Both the position numbers and the translations under genes were made by a program. 64,000 bases of DNA, from the NCBI RefSeq assembly GCF_042643485.1, contig NZ_JBHRSJ010000034.1:496001-560000 (forward strand), read 5' to 3'. Of the stretch, positions 8,213 through 17,017 are shown piece after piece. This stretch comes from Azotobacter bryophylli (GTDB lineage Bacteria; Pseudomonadota; Gammaproteobacteria; Pseudomonadales; Pseudomonadaceae). The notes under the pieces are model-generated. The model saw only the letters and a program-made list of their open reading frames with translations, did no database searches and was not told where the DNA came from. Position 1 is the first letter of the stretch, and the number at the start of each line of letters is the position of its first letter.

Positions 8213-8237
8213 TTATCCACAGCTTCTGTGGATTTTT
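8213..8237. repeat. Hairpin containing a DnaA-box word
   Basis: The consensus DnaA box TTATCCACA occupies 8213-8221. Within it, ATCCACAG (8215-8222) pairs perfectly with CTGTGGAT (8226-8233) across a 3-nt loop, followed by a T run. It may therefore be a small terminator-like hairpin, a DnaA site, or both. A similar element lies at 19573-19599. Confidence 0.5.
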
Positions 8238-8339
8238 CCGAGCGGGCGTCCTAGCGCAGAAGTTCCATGCCTTGGCAAGGCTTTACCGGTAACCAAAAAA
8301 GAGTAAAGTGCGCGGCTTCACAATCAGCGACCCTTCGCC

Positions 8340-8762
8340 ATGAAGCTCCGCGCCGGATCCTCCTCAGCCTCCCTGTCAGACAGCACTCGCGTGCGCCTGC
8401 CGGTTCGCGTGGCATCCTGGTTGCTCGATCGGCCGCTGCTTGGGCAGACCCAGAGCGCCAAACGGGTCGCCGGACATCTGCTCAAGCAGCCGGCCCGCCA
8501 GGGCGTGGTCCTGGCACAGAGTCGCCTGGGGCAGCTGCTCTGCCGCGATTGCGGCAACTCGCGAGACCGGCGGATCGGCCTGGATCTGTTGCGTCAGGCG
8601 GCGCGCGCCGGCGATCCCCTGGCCCAGCTGGAATTCGGCCGCATCTGCGTCGAGTCCGGTCGCGGCGAGGAGGAGCTGGCGCGCCATTGGCTGGAGCAGG
8701 CCGCGGCCCAGGGCTCCAGCGAGGCGCGCCGGCTGCTGGGGCGCCTCTCCACCCGATCCTGA
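8340..8762 (+). CDS. Small Sel1-repeat (TPR-like) protein
   Basis: A 140-residue protein with about two Sel1-like repeats: the VLAQSRLGQLLC...GLDLLRQAARAGDPLAQLEFGRIC segment and the ARHWLEQAAAQGSSEARRLLGRL segment. Sel1 repeats are helical scaffolds for protein-protein contacts. No signal peptide is obvious, so a cytoplasmic adaptor is likely. rmuC begins 52 bp downstream on the same strand, suggesting co-transcription. The precise partner is unknown. A second Sel1 protein is encoded at 20892-21365. Confidence 0.75.
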   Translation: MKLRAGSSSASLSDSTRVRLPVRVASWLLDRPLLGQTQSAKRVAGHLLKQPARQGVVLAQSRLGQLLCRDCGNSRDRRIGLDLLRQAARAGDPLAQLEFGRICVESGRGEEELARHWLEQAAAQGSSEARRLLGRLSTRS

Positions 8763-8814
8763 CCCGCCGGGGCTCCGCTGGTTATACTGCCAGGCGCCTG
8801 TCAGGGAGCCGCCC

Positions 8815-10296
8815 ATGTCCATCGATTTGCCTAATCTATTGCTCGGGATCGTCGTGGCGGCCGTGCCGCTGCTGATACTGGTCTGGCAGCAGCAAAGGCG
8901 TCAGGCCGCCCTGCAGGCCGAACAGCTGCTGTTCGAAGAGCGCCTGAGCACAACTCAGCAAGGCCAGGAAGGCTTGACCGCCCAGCTCGATGCCTGTCGC
9001 GACGAGATCGCTTTTCTCGGCGAGGTCCGTGCCGGCCTGCAGGCCGAACTGGCGGCTCTGCGCCGCGAGAACGAACTCTTGCAGTTGGAGCGCAGCACGG
9101 CCCGCGAAGCCGCGCAGGCCTGGAGCCGCGAACGCCAGCAACGCGAGGGGGAGCTGCGCCGGCTGGACAGCGAGCGCGCCGCGCTGGCTGCCGAGCTGCA
9201 TGAGCAGCAGGCGGCCCATCAGCAACGCCTGAGCGACCTGCAGAATGCCCGCGACGAGCTTCGCGCCCAGTTCGCCGAACTCGCCGGGAGGATCTTCGAC
9301 GAGCGCGAGCAGCGCTTCGCCGAGTCCAGCCAGCAGCGGCTCGGCCAGCTGCTCGATCCGCTGAAGGAGCGTATCCAGGCCTTCGAGAAACGGGTCGAGG
9401 ACAGCTATCGGCAGGAGGCTCGCGAGCGCTTCTCCCTGGGCAAGGAGCTGGAGCGACTGCAGGCCCTCAACCAGCGCCTCGGCGAGGAGGCGACCAACCT
9501 GACCCGGGCCCTGCGGGGACAGAAGATCCAGGGCAACTGGGGCGAACTGGTGCTGGAGCGGGTTCTCGAGCATGCCGGGCTGGAAAAGGGCCGCGAGTAC
9601 CACACCCAGGTCAGTCTGAAGAGCGCCGAGGGCGAGCGATTCCAGCCCGACGTGCTGATTCTGCTGCCCGGCGACAAGCAGGTAGTGGTGGACGCCAAGG
9701 TCAGCCTGACTGCCTACCAGACGCTGGTGTCCGCCGAGGACGAGGCACAGCGCAGTGCGGCGTTGAAGCAGCACGTGCAATCCCTGCGCAATCATCTGAA
9801 AGGTCTGTCGCTGAAGGACTACCAGCGTCTGGAAGGGCTGCACAGTCTGGATTTCGTGCTGCTCTTCGTCCCCATCGAGGCGGCTTTCGCCGCTGCCCTG
9901 CAGGCCGATCCCGGTCTGTTCCAGGAGGCCTACGAGCGGCATATCGTTATCGTCAGCCCGACCACCCTGTTGGCCACCTTGCGGGTGATCGACAGCCTCT
10001 GGCGTCAGGAGCGGCAGAGTCAGAACGCCCGCGAGATCGCCGAGCGCGCCGGGGCGCTGTACGACAAGTTCGTGGCCTTTGTCGCCGATCTGGACGAGAT
10101 GGGCAGTCGCCTGCAGCAGCTGGACAAGGCTTATGCCAGCGCCCGCAACAAACTGACCGAGGGGCGCGGCAACCTGGTCGGCCGGGTGGAGAACCTAAAA
10201 TTGCTCGGTGCCAGGGCCAGCAAGAGCCTGCCGGCGGATCTGCTGGAGCGGGCCGCCGTCGAGCCGTTACCGGAAGGCCTCGTCGATCCCGCCTGA
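8815..10296 (+). CDS. rmuC: DNA recombination protein RmuC
   Basis: RmuC-family protein (DUF195), thought to limit recombination at inverted repeats and to contain a nuclease-like core. It has 493 residues. A single N-terminal membrane helix (about residues 8-24) is followed by a long Gln/Glu/Arg-rich coiled coil to about residue 180. The conserved RmuC core then runs through GNWGELVLERVLEHAGL, QPDVLILLPGDKQVVVDAKVSL and FVPIEAAFAAAL. The frame is open back to 8440 but overlaps the Sel1 gene; the ATG at 8815 follows an AGGGA site and starts just before the membrane helix, so it was preferred. Confidence 0.93.
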   Translation: MSIDLPNLLLGIVVAAVPLLILVWQQQRRQAALQAEQLLFEERLSTTQQGQEGLTAQLDACRDEIAFLGEVRAGLQAELAALRRENELLQLERSTAREAAQAWSRERQQREGELRRLDSERAALAAELHEQQAAHQQRLSDLQNARDELRAQFAELAGRIFDEREQRFAESSQQRLGQLLDPLKERIQAFEKRVEDSYRQEARERFSLGKELERLQALNQRLGEEATNLTRALRGQKIQGNWGELVLERVLEHAGLEKGREYHTQVSLKSAEGERFQPDVLILLPGDKQVVVDAKVSLTAYQTLVSAEDEAQRSAALKQHVQSLRNHLKGLSLKDYQRLEGLHSLDFVLLFVPIEAAFAAALQADPGLFQEAYERHIVIVSPTTLLATLRVIDSLWRQERQSQNAREIAERAGALYDKFVAFVADLDEMGSRLQQLDKAYASARNKLTEGRGNLVGRVENLKLLGARASKSLPADLLERAAVEPLPEGLVDPA

Positions 10297-10342
10297 GCGT
10301 TGCCGATCCGGCCTGTGCACCGCATCCCTGCCTTGGGCCCGC

Positions 10343-11596
10343 TTAAAGCAGCCAGAGCGCCACCAGTCCGCCGGCCAGGCCGGCGGATATGAACGGAAGG
10401 GTCAGCCAGGCCAGCCGGCGTCCGCCGATCATGACGATCAGCCCGCCCTTCACCAGGCTGTTGCTGAGCGCGGCGAGGAAGATCCCCTGGGTCGCCACCT
10501 GACCATTCAATCCCTCCAGGGCGTTGCGGGCGAGGGACAGGGTGATCGCGTCCACGTCGCTGAGCCCGGCCAGCAGCGCCACCAGATAGATGCCGGCGTC
10601 GCCCAGCCAGCGCTGAGCCCCGTTCACCAGGAACAAGATAAGCACTAGCAGAGCGCCAAAGCGCAGCGCCGGGCCCAGCTCGAAGGGGTTTTTCAGCGGC
10701 GGTTCGGCGTTCTGACCCACCTCCAGACCCGAGCGCCGGTAATACAGGAGTGCGCCGCCGGCGTAGACCAGGGTGGACACGGCCATGGGCATCGCCAGCC
10801 GGGCCAGCAGCCCGGGGTTGATCACCCCGACCTCCAGCAGGATCCGCGGAAACATCAGCGCGGAAGTGGCCAGCAGGCCGCTGGCAAGCAGCCGTTGCAG
10901 CCGTTCGCCATCGTGCATGCGGGAGAGGGTCAGGGTCATGGCGGTGGAGGAGACCATGCCGCCGAGCAGGGCAGTGAGCAGCAGTCCGGCACGGGTGCCC
11001 ACCAGGCGGATCGCGACATAGGCGGCGAAGCCGATGCCGGCGATCAGCACCACCATCCACCAGGTCTCGTAGGGGTTGAATGCGCTCCACGGGCCGTAGC
11101 CCCGGTTCGGCAGCACCGGCAGCAGCACCAGGGAGATGAACAGCAGCTTCAGGGCGCCGGACAGCTCCTTCGCCGACAGCTTGCGTAGAGCGGCATGCAG
11201 AGCGCCCTTGAGACTCAGCAGCAGGGCTATCACCACCGCCCCGGCGGCCGCCAGCTCGGGACCTTCGGTCAGCGCCAGGCTGCCGAGCAGGAAGGTCAGC
11301 AGCAGGGCGATCTCGCTGGTCATGCCGCGGTCTTCGCTCTTGAGCAGGTCGCCGATATAACCGGCCAGGACCAGCAGGCTGAGCGCCAGCAGGATGGCGA
11401 TCCAGGCGGCCAGGCCCAGATGCTGACCGAGCAGCGCCGCAATCCCTCCGAGCAGGCCGCTCAGGCCGAAGGTGCGGATGCCCGCGACCAGGTGGGTGTC
11501 GTCGGTGTCGCGGGCGCTCCAGCCGCGCTCGGCGCCGATCAGCAGGCCGACGGCCAGGGACGTGGCCAGGTTGAACATGACCTCGAGATTGGGCAT
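10343..11596 (-). CDS. MgtC/SapB-type membrane protein with DUF4010
   Basis: A 417-residue integral inner-membrane protein with about 11 to 12 hydrophobic segments. The N-terminal 140 residues carry the MgtC/SapB-like pattern (GLLIGAERGW, then GIRTFGLSGLLGG), and the rest matches the DUF4010 layout (GGMVSSTAMTLTLSR, GLSDVDAITLSLA). MgtC-like proteins are tied to Mg limitation and membrane energetics, but the function of the DUF4010 branch is not established. The gene converges on rmuC with about 45 bp between stops and lies downstream of the hybrid kinase on the same strand, 56 bp apart. Confidence 0.85.
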   Translation of the reverse strand: MPNLEVMFNLATSLAVGLLIGAERGWSARDTDDTHLVAGIRTFGLSGLLGGIAALLGQHLGLAAWIAILLALSLLVLAGYIGDLLKSEDRGMTSEIALLLTFLLGSLALTEGPELAAAGAVVIALLLSLKGALHAALRKLSAKELSGALKLLFISLVLLPVLPNRGYGPWSAFNPYETWWMVVLIAGIGFAAYVAIRLVGTRAGLLLTALLGGMVSSTAMTLTLSRMHDGERLQRLLASGLLATSALMFPRILLEVGVINPGLLARLAMPMAVSTLVYAGGALLYYRRSGLEVGQNAEPPLKNPFELGPALRFGALLVLILFLVNGAQRWLGDAGIYLVALLAGLSDVDAITLSLARNALEGLNGQVATQGIFLAALSNSLVKGGLIVMIGGRRLAWLTLPFISAGLAGGLVALWLL

Positions 11597-11652
11597 CGCA
11601 GAACTCGCTCAGGGAGGAGTGCGCAGTTTACCCATGCCTGATGGCGTTTTGC

Positions 11653-14600
11653 TCAGCGCAGGGCCAGATGCCGGCTGAGCAGGGCGCGCAGTGCAGCCGG
11701 CTTGACCGGCTTGCCCAGGTAGTCGAGGCCGGTGGCATGGATTTCCGCCACCAGCTCGGGACGCGCGTCGGCGCTGATCACCACCCCCGGCAGCGGCTGG
11801 CCGAGGCGGGTGCGCAGCCAGGCCATCAGTTCGGTACCGGTTTCCCCCTGGTCCAGGTGGTAGTCCACCAGGGCCACCTGCGGATGCACTTCTTCTTCCA
11901 GCAGTTGCTCGCACTCCTGGCGGTTGCGCGCTGTCCAGACCTGGCACCCCCAACGCGACAGCAGGCTGTGCATGGCGGTGAGGATGCTGTCTTCGTTGTC
12001 CACGCAGAGCACCTGAGCGCCTTCCAGGGCGTGGCCGCTGGGCATGGAAACGCTTTCCCGGCTCGGCTTGGCCACCGTCGTGGTACGGGCCAGAGGAACG
12101 GTGACGCTGAACACGCTGCCCTTGCCCAGCCAGGAACGCACCTCCAGATGATGGCCGAGCACCCGGCAGAGTCCGTCGGCGATGGCCAGGCCGAGGCCGA
12201 GGCCTTTCTCGGCGTTGGTGTTGTGGCTGTCCAGGCGCTTGAATTCCTTGAATATCTCCTGCCGCTTGTCCTCCGGGATGCCCGGTCCGCGATCCCATAC
12301 TTCCAGGCGCAGCTGGTCGCCCTGACGGCGCACGCCGAGCAGCACGTGGCCCTTGGCGTAGCGGAAAGCGTTGGTGAGGAAGTTCTGCAGAACCCGACGC
12401 AGCAGTTTCATATCGCTGTTGATGCGCAGCTGGCTGCTGCGCAGGCGGAAATCGATGCCTTGCTCCCGCGCCAGCGCCTTGAACTCGGCACCCAGGGTGT
12501 CGTAGAGGGCGCTGACGGGGAAGTTGCTGGGCTCCGGGGCTATGCGCCCGCTTTCCAGGCGCGAGATGTCCAGCAGGTCGGTGATCAGGTCCTCGCTGGA
12601 GCGCAGCGAACTGTCCAGATGCTGTACCAGCTTCTGCGCCTCCTCCGGCAGCGGCGGATCCTGGTGGGCCAGGGCCGCGGTGAACAGCCGGGCGGCGTTC
12701 AGGGGCTGCATCAGGTCGTGACTGACCGCGGCGAGGAAGCGGGTCTTCGACTTGTTCGCCGCCTCGGCGTTGCTCTTGGCCTCGCTCAGCGCCTGGTTCA
12801 GTTGCGAGAGCTCCCGGGTCCGCTCGGCGACCCGCTGCTCGAGGCCCTCGTTGGCGGCCTTGAGGGCGCGTTCGGCCTCGCGGAACTCAGTGATGTCGGT
12901 GAAGCTGGTGACGAAGCCGCCGCCGGGCATGGGGTTGCCGATCAGCTCGATCACCCGGCCATTGGGGAACAGCCGCTCGAAGGTGTGTGGGGTGCCCAGG
13001 CGCATCCAGTACAGGCGCTTGCTGACGTGCTCCTCCACGTCGCCGGGGCCGAGCAGGCCGCGCTGGGCATTGAAGCGGATCAGGTCGGCGATGGGCCGGC
13101 CGACGTAGATCAGGCCCTCTGGATAGTCGAACAGCTCCAGGTAGCGGCGGTTCCAGGCCACCAGCCGCAGTGAGCCGTCCACCACGCTGATGCCCTGGCT
13201 GATGTTCTCGATCGCCCCCTGCAGCAGGGCACGGTTGAATTCCAGCACCTCCGAGGCTTCGTCGACGATCCGCACGACGTCCTCGACCTGCATTTCCCGC
13301 CCCTCGATGGCCGCCTTGACCACCGCCCGCGTCGAGGAGGCGCCGAGTACGCCGGCGAGCAGCCGCTCAGTGTGGTCGATCCACTCGCTTGTGGCGGCCT
13401 GATTGGGGTTGAAGGTCATGCCGTTGCGCAGGGCGAAGCGCTGGAAGCTCCTGTGCGCGTGGTCCTCACCGACGAAGCGGGCGGCGAGCATCAGCAGGTC
13501 GTTCACCTGGACGGCCAGCAGGGAGCGGCCGCTCGGGCGAAGGGTGGCCTCCTGGCCGATGAAGCGGCTGGCCTGCCAGTGTTCGGAAACGCGGGTCCGC
13601 GAGAGCATGGAGACGCTGGCGAAGACCGCCCAGTTGCCGGCCAGGGAGATGACCACGCCGAGGGTGAGCGGATCGATCGGCAGCCCCAGGGGCTTGTTCG
13701 CCAGCCAGTCGAGGCCGGGGAACTGCTCGAGCGGCCAGCCGAGCCGGCGGGAGATCAGCGGCACCATCAGGGTATAGCTCCACAGCAGCGCCCCAGTGGC
13801 AAGGCCGGCGAACACGCCGCGGCGGTTGGCCTGCTTCCAGTACAGCGCTCCGAGCATGGCGGGCGTCAGCTGGGTGATCGCGGCGAAGGCGATCTGGCCG
13901 ATGGTGGCCAGGCTGGTGGTCGGACCGAGCAGTCGATAGATGACATAGGCCAGCAGGAGAATGGCGACGATGCTGACCCGCCGCACCGAAAGCATCCAGT
14001 GACGGAAGTCCTCGAAGGGCCGTTCGGCGTTCTTGCGGCGCAGCAGCCAAGGCAGCAGGATGTCGTTGGAGAGCATGGTCGACAGCGCCACGCTGGCGAC
14101 GATCACCATACCGGTGGCCGCCGAAGCGCCGCCGATGAAGGCGAGCAGGGCCAGTGCCGGATGCTTTTCCGCCAGCGGCAGGTTGATCACGAAGGAATCG
14201 GGAATCATGCCGGACGGCAGCCTGAGCTGCCCGGCCAGGGCGATCGGCACCACGAACAGTGCGGCGAGCACCAGGTACAGCGGAAACACCCATCGCGCCA
14301 GACGCATGTCCTGCGGGTCGGTGTTCTCCACCACGGTGACGTGGAACTGCCGCGGCAGGCAGATGATCGCCATCATTGCCACGCCGGTCTGCACCAGCAG
14401 CGACGGCCAGTTCACCGACTGCGCCCAGAAGTGCTCGAGCTGCGGGGCGACCGCCGCCTTGTCGAGGAGATCGCCGAGACCGTCGTACAGGCCGTAGCAG
14501 ACGAAGGCGCCCACCGAGAGGAAGGCGAGTAGCTTGACCAGGGACTCGAAGGCGATCGCCAGCATCATGCCGCGGTGGTGCTCGGTGGCGTCCAGGCTGC

Positions 14601-15132
14601 GGGTACCGAACAGGATGGTGAACAGCGCCAGTATCACGGACACGATCAGCGCTGTGTCCTGGCCGCGTGTGCCGCCGCTGTCCACGCCGGCGCCGATCAG
14701 CAGGTCGACGCCGAGGACGATCCCTTTTAGCTGCAGGGCTATATAAGGAAGGACGCCCACCAGGCAGATCAGCGTCACCACTACCGCCAGCGCCTGGGAC
14801 TTGCCATAGCGCGCGGCGATGAAGTCGGCGATGGAGGTGATGTTCTCCTGTTTGCTGATCATGATGATCTTCTGCAGCATCCAGGGGGCGAACAGCAGCA
14901 GGAGCATCGGACCGAGGTAGATCGGCAGGAAGGCCCAGACCTGTTCGGCGGCCTGGCCGACCGCACCGAAGAAGGTCCAGCTGGTGCAGTACACTGCCAG
15001 CGACAGGCTGTAGACCCAGGCACGCACGCGCGGCGGCAGCGGTGCCCGCCGGTCCCCGTAGAAGGCGACGGCGAAGAGAATGGCCATATAGGTCAGGGCG
15101 ACTGCAGCGATCAGCCCGATGGACAGCGACAT
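11653..15132 (-). CDS. Hybrid sensor histidine kinase with N-terminal sodium:solute symporter domain
   Basis: CbrA-like sensor of about 1159 residues. An SSS-family transporter domain of about 12 to 13 membrane segments covers roughly residues 1-490. It is followed by a linker, a PAS-like domain (about 605-715; ENISQGISVVDGSLRLVAWNRRY), and a coiled coil. The kinase core has phospho-acceptor H805 in the VSHDLMQPLN segment, N and G boxes (NFLTNAFRYAKG, DRGPGIPEDK, GLGLGLAIADG), and a C-terminal receiver with D1090 (LVDYHLDQGETG). The frame is open to 15417, but the extra N-terminus is unlike the family; ATG 15132 gives the canonical MSLSIGLIAAVALTYM. Such kinases sense carbon or nitrogen sources or energy state. 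The ligand here and the output regulator are unknown, since no stand-alone regulator is adjacent. Confidence 0.92.
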   Translation of the reverse strand: MSLSIGLIAAVALTYMAILFAVAFYGDRRAPLPPRVRAWVYSLSLAVYCTSWTFFGAVGQAAEQVWAFLPIYLGPMLLLLFAPWMLQKIIMISKQENITSIADFIAARYGKSQALAVVVTLICLVGVLPYIALQLKGIVLGVDLLIGAGVDSGGTRGQDTALIVSVILALFTILFGTRSLDATEHHRGMMLAIAFESLVKLLAFLSVGAFVCYGLYDGLGDLLDKAAVAPQLEHFWAQSVNWPSLLVQTGVAMMAIICLPRQFHVTVVENTDPQDMRLARWVFPLYLVLAALFVVPIALAGQLRLPSGMIPDSFVINLPLAEKHPALALLAFIGGASAATGMVIVASVALSTMLSNDILLPWLLRRKNAERPFEDFRHWMLSVRRVSIVAILLLAYVIYRLLGPTTSLATIGQIAFAAITQLTPAMLGALYWKQANRRGVFAGLATGALLWSYTLMVPLISRRLGWPLEQFPGLDWLANKPLGLPIDPLTLGVVISLAGNWAVFASVSMLSRTRVSEHWQASRFIGQEATLRPSGRSLLAVQVNDLLMLAARFVGEDHAHRSFQRFALRNGMTFNPNQAATSEWIDHTERLLAGVLGASSTRAVVKAAIEGREMQVEDVVRIVDEASEVLEFNRALLQGAIENISQGISVVDGSLRLVAWNRRYLELFDYPEGLIYVGRPIADLIRFNAQRGLLGPGDVEEHVSKRLYWMRLGTPHTFERLFPNGRVIELIGNPMPGGGFVTSFTDITEFREAERALKAANEGLEQRVAERTRELSQLNQALSEAKSNAEAANKSKTRFLAAVSHDLMQPLNAARLFTAALAHQDPPLPEEAQKLVQHLDSSLRSSEDLITDLLDISRLESGRIAPEPSNFPVSALYDTLGAEFKALAREQGIDFRLRSSQLRINSDMKLLRRVLQNFLTNAFRYAKGHVLLGVRRQGDQLRLEVWDRGPGIPEDKRQEIFKEFKRLDSHNTNAEKGLGLGLAIADGLCRVLGHHLEVRSWLGKGSVFSVTVPLARTTTVAKPSRESVSMPSGHALEGAQVLCVDNEDSILTAMHSLLSRWGCQVWTARNRQECEQLLEEEVHPQVALVDYHLDQGETGTELMAWLRTRLGQPLPGVVISADARPELVAEIHATGLDYLGKPVKPAALRALLSRHLALR

Positions 15133-15398
15133 GCTAACTCCGAACAAGACAGAAACTCCCGGGCCGGTTAATGTGTGGATGCACTGGCGTGGCGCAATTC
15201 GTCGGCAGTGGCGCGACCCCGGGAATCCGAAGTGTCGCAGCAAAAAAACGGGCCTGCGACGAAGGTAGCAAGGCTTTCGGGCGCTCTGCGCGAATATGTC
15301 GCAGAAATGCTCGCTATCTCCCGGCCTTGCCCGCTTCCGTATTCCGCCGTTCAATGGCGGCCCCGCCGTCAGCCGACCCTTCAGGAAAACCACGGAAG

Positions 15399-16754
15399 AT
15401 GAACCCGCGTTCGCCATCGGCCCTGCTGCTCAAGCGGCGTTTTCTGCCGTTCTTCATTACCCAACTGCTGGGTGCGTTCAACGACAACCTGTTCAAGCAG
15501 TCGCTGGTGCTCATCATTCTCTACCGCCTCGGCGGGCAGAGTCAGAGCCTGCTGGTCAATCTCTGCGCACTGCTGTTCATCCTGCCATTCTTCCTGTTTT
15601 CGGCCCTCGGTGGCCAGTTCGGCGAGAAGTTCGCCAAGGATGCCCTGATGCGGGCGTTAAAGCTGGCCGAGATCGTCATCATGCTGGTCGGTGCCGTCGG
15701 CATATGCTGGGGCAACCTGCCGCTGATGCTGGCTGCGCTGTTCTGCATGGGCAGTCATTCGGCGCTCTTCGGTCCGGTCAAATACTCGATCCTGCCGCAG
15801 CACCTGCATGGCGACGAACTGGTCGGTGGCAATGCCCTGGTGGAAACGGGCACCTTCCTCGCCATTCTCGCCGGCACCATCGGGGCGGGCCTGCTCATGT
15901 CGCAGGAACGCTACGCTGCCGCCGTTTCCGTCGCTGTGGTGCTGGTGGCGCTGTTCGGCTATCTGGCCAGTCGCGGCATCCCGCGCGCCCATGCGGCTTT
16001 GCCGGAGCTGCAGCTGGACTGGAACATCCTCCGCCAATCCGGAGAAACCCTGCGTCTCGGTTTGTCCGGGCAGCATGTCTCGGTATCGAGATCGCTGCTG
16101 GGAAACTCATGGTTCTGGTTCCTTGGGGCGACCTACCTGACGCAGATTCCTGCCTATGCCAAGGATTGGCTGCACGGCGACGAAAGCGTGGTGACGCTGA
16201 TTCTCACGGTATTTTCGGTGGGTATCGCGCTGGGCTCGATGCTCTGCGCGCGGCTCTCCAAGGGGAGGCTGGAGCTCGGCCTAGTACCGCTCGGTGCCAT
16301 CGGCCTGACCCTGTGCGGCCTTCTGCTCTACTGGCATTCGGATGGCTTTTCTGCAGGTCATCCTCCCCAGGACTGGCTTGCATTGCTGCTTCAGGGCAAG
16401 GCCTGGTGGGTGCTGGTGGATATCCTGGGGCTCGGCGCCTTCGGCGGCTTCTATATCGTACCGCTCTACTCCCTGATCCAGGCACGCACCGAGGAGGGCC
16501 AGCGGTCCCGGGTGGTGGCAGCTAACAACATCCTCAATGCCCTGCTGATGGTCGTCTCCGCAATAGCGGCAATTATCCTGCTGAGTGTAGTCGGCCTGTC
16601 GATACCACAGCTGTTCCTGGTCGTCTCGCTGCTCAATCTGGCGGTGAACGGCTATCTCTTCCATGCCGTTCCCGAATTCACCATGCGCTTTCTATCCTGG
16701 CTGTTCGGACGTTTCCTATCGCGTCGAGCATCGAGGGCTGGAGGCGACTCCTGA
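15399..16754 (+). CDS. LplT-like MFS transporter (probably the N-terminal half of a former MFS-acyltransferase protein)
   Basis: A 451-residue MFS protein with about 12 membrane segments. It has the LplT/Aas-type signature at the start (FFITQLLGAFNDNLFKQSLVLIIL) and GSHSALFGPVKYSILPQHL, typical of lysophospholipid flippases that feed acyltransferases. In relatives that I know, this module continues directly into a PlsC acyltransferase domain after VPEF..RFL.WL. Here the frame stops after an odd RRASRAGGDS tail, and a neighbouring frame carries the expected continuation (see the pseudogene entry). Transport may persist without the fused acylation step. It diverges from the hybrid kinase. The ATG at 15399 was chosen over upstream open frame because it begins right before the first conserved segment and has an AGGAAA site. 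Confidence 0.88.
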   Translation: MNPRSPSALLLKRRFLPFFITQLLGAFNDNLFKQSLVLIILYRLGGQSQSLLVNLCALLFILPFFLFSALGGQFGEKFAKDALMRALKLAEIVIMLVGAVGICWGNLPLMLAALFCMGSHSALFGPVKYSILPQHLHGDELVGGNALVETGTFLAILAGTIGAGLLMSQERYAAAVSVAVVLVALFGYLASRGIPRAHAALPELQLDWNILRQSGETLRLGLSGQHVSVSRSLLGNSWFWFLGATYLTQIPAYAKDWLHGDESVVTLILTVFSVGIALGSMLCARLSKGRLELGLVPLGAIGLTLCGLLLYWHSDGFSAGHPPQDWLALLLQGKAWWVLVDILGLGAFGGFYIVPLYSLIQARTEEGQRSRVVAANNILNALLMVVSAIAAIILLSVVGLSIPQLFLVVSLLNLAVNGYLFHAVPEFTMRFLSWLFGRFLSRRASRAGGDS

Positions 16755-16962
16755 GGAGGGGCCGGCCTCGCTGCTTTGCAGCCCGCTGTCCGCGCTCGAT
16801 GAGCGGCCAATCGGCGATGCGTTGCGTCGACCGGGGGGCGTTGCCCCGCCGGGGAAGGCGAGAGTCGGTCGGCTCGGGAGTCGGTCTGGAAGGTCGCCGA
16901 ATGGCTGGATGCCGGCGAGCTGATGTGCCTTTTTCCAACGGCAAGCTGATAGCAGAGCGAGG
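16717..16962 (+). pseudogene. Decayed PlsC-type acyltransferase domain fused to the upstream transporter
   Basis: Three frames each show part of a PlsC domain in the right order. Frame of 16717 reads YRVEHRGLEATPEEGPASLLCS, matching the usual start of the domain (Y.V...GLE..PEEGPA.L..), but the expected NHVSxxD catalytic segment is altered to SPLSALDE. Frame of 16893 reads VAEWLDAGELMCLFPT and then stops at 16947. Frame of 16940 reads GKLIAERG. The last two together reproduce the FPEGK...R.G motif split by a frameshift. The middle and the C-terminal remainder are missing. This indicates a once-fused acyltransferase that has been lost by frameshifts and deletions; sequencing error could explain one shift but not the lost catalytic segment and the lost rest of the domain. 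Confidence 0.75.
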
Positions 16963-17017
16963 CGCAGGTCGCGGCGTTGCGCGGCGACCTGCGCCGATTC
17001 GCTGGCTTGAGAGGATT

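Larger units (their letters stand above)
7961..8339. other. Divergent intergenic region with two back-to-back hairpins
   Basis: This region separates the methyltransferase (minus) from the Sel1 gene (plus). It holds the promoters of both, which could not be assigned, and two perfect inverted repeats at 8185-8204 and 8215-8233, listed separately. No gene was seen. Confidence 0.5.

Noticed and set aside
15133..15417. N-terminal extension of the SSS hybrid kinase
   Set aside because: The extra residues are Arg-rich and low in similarity to any domain; ATG 15132 gives the family start, and the region is the divergent promoter zone for the transporter.
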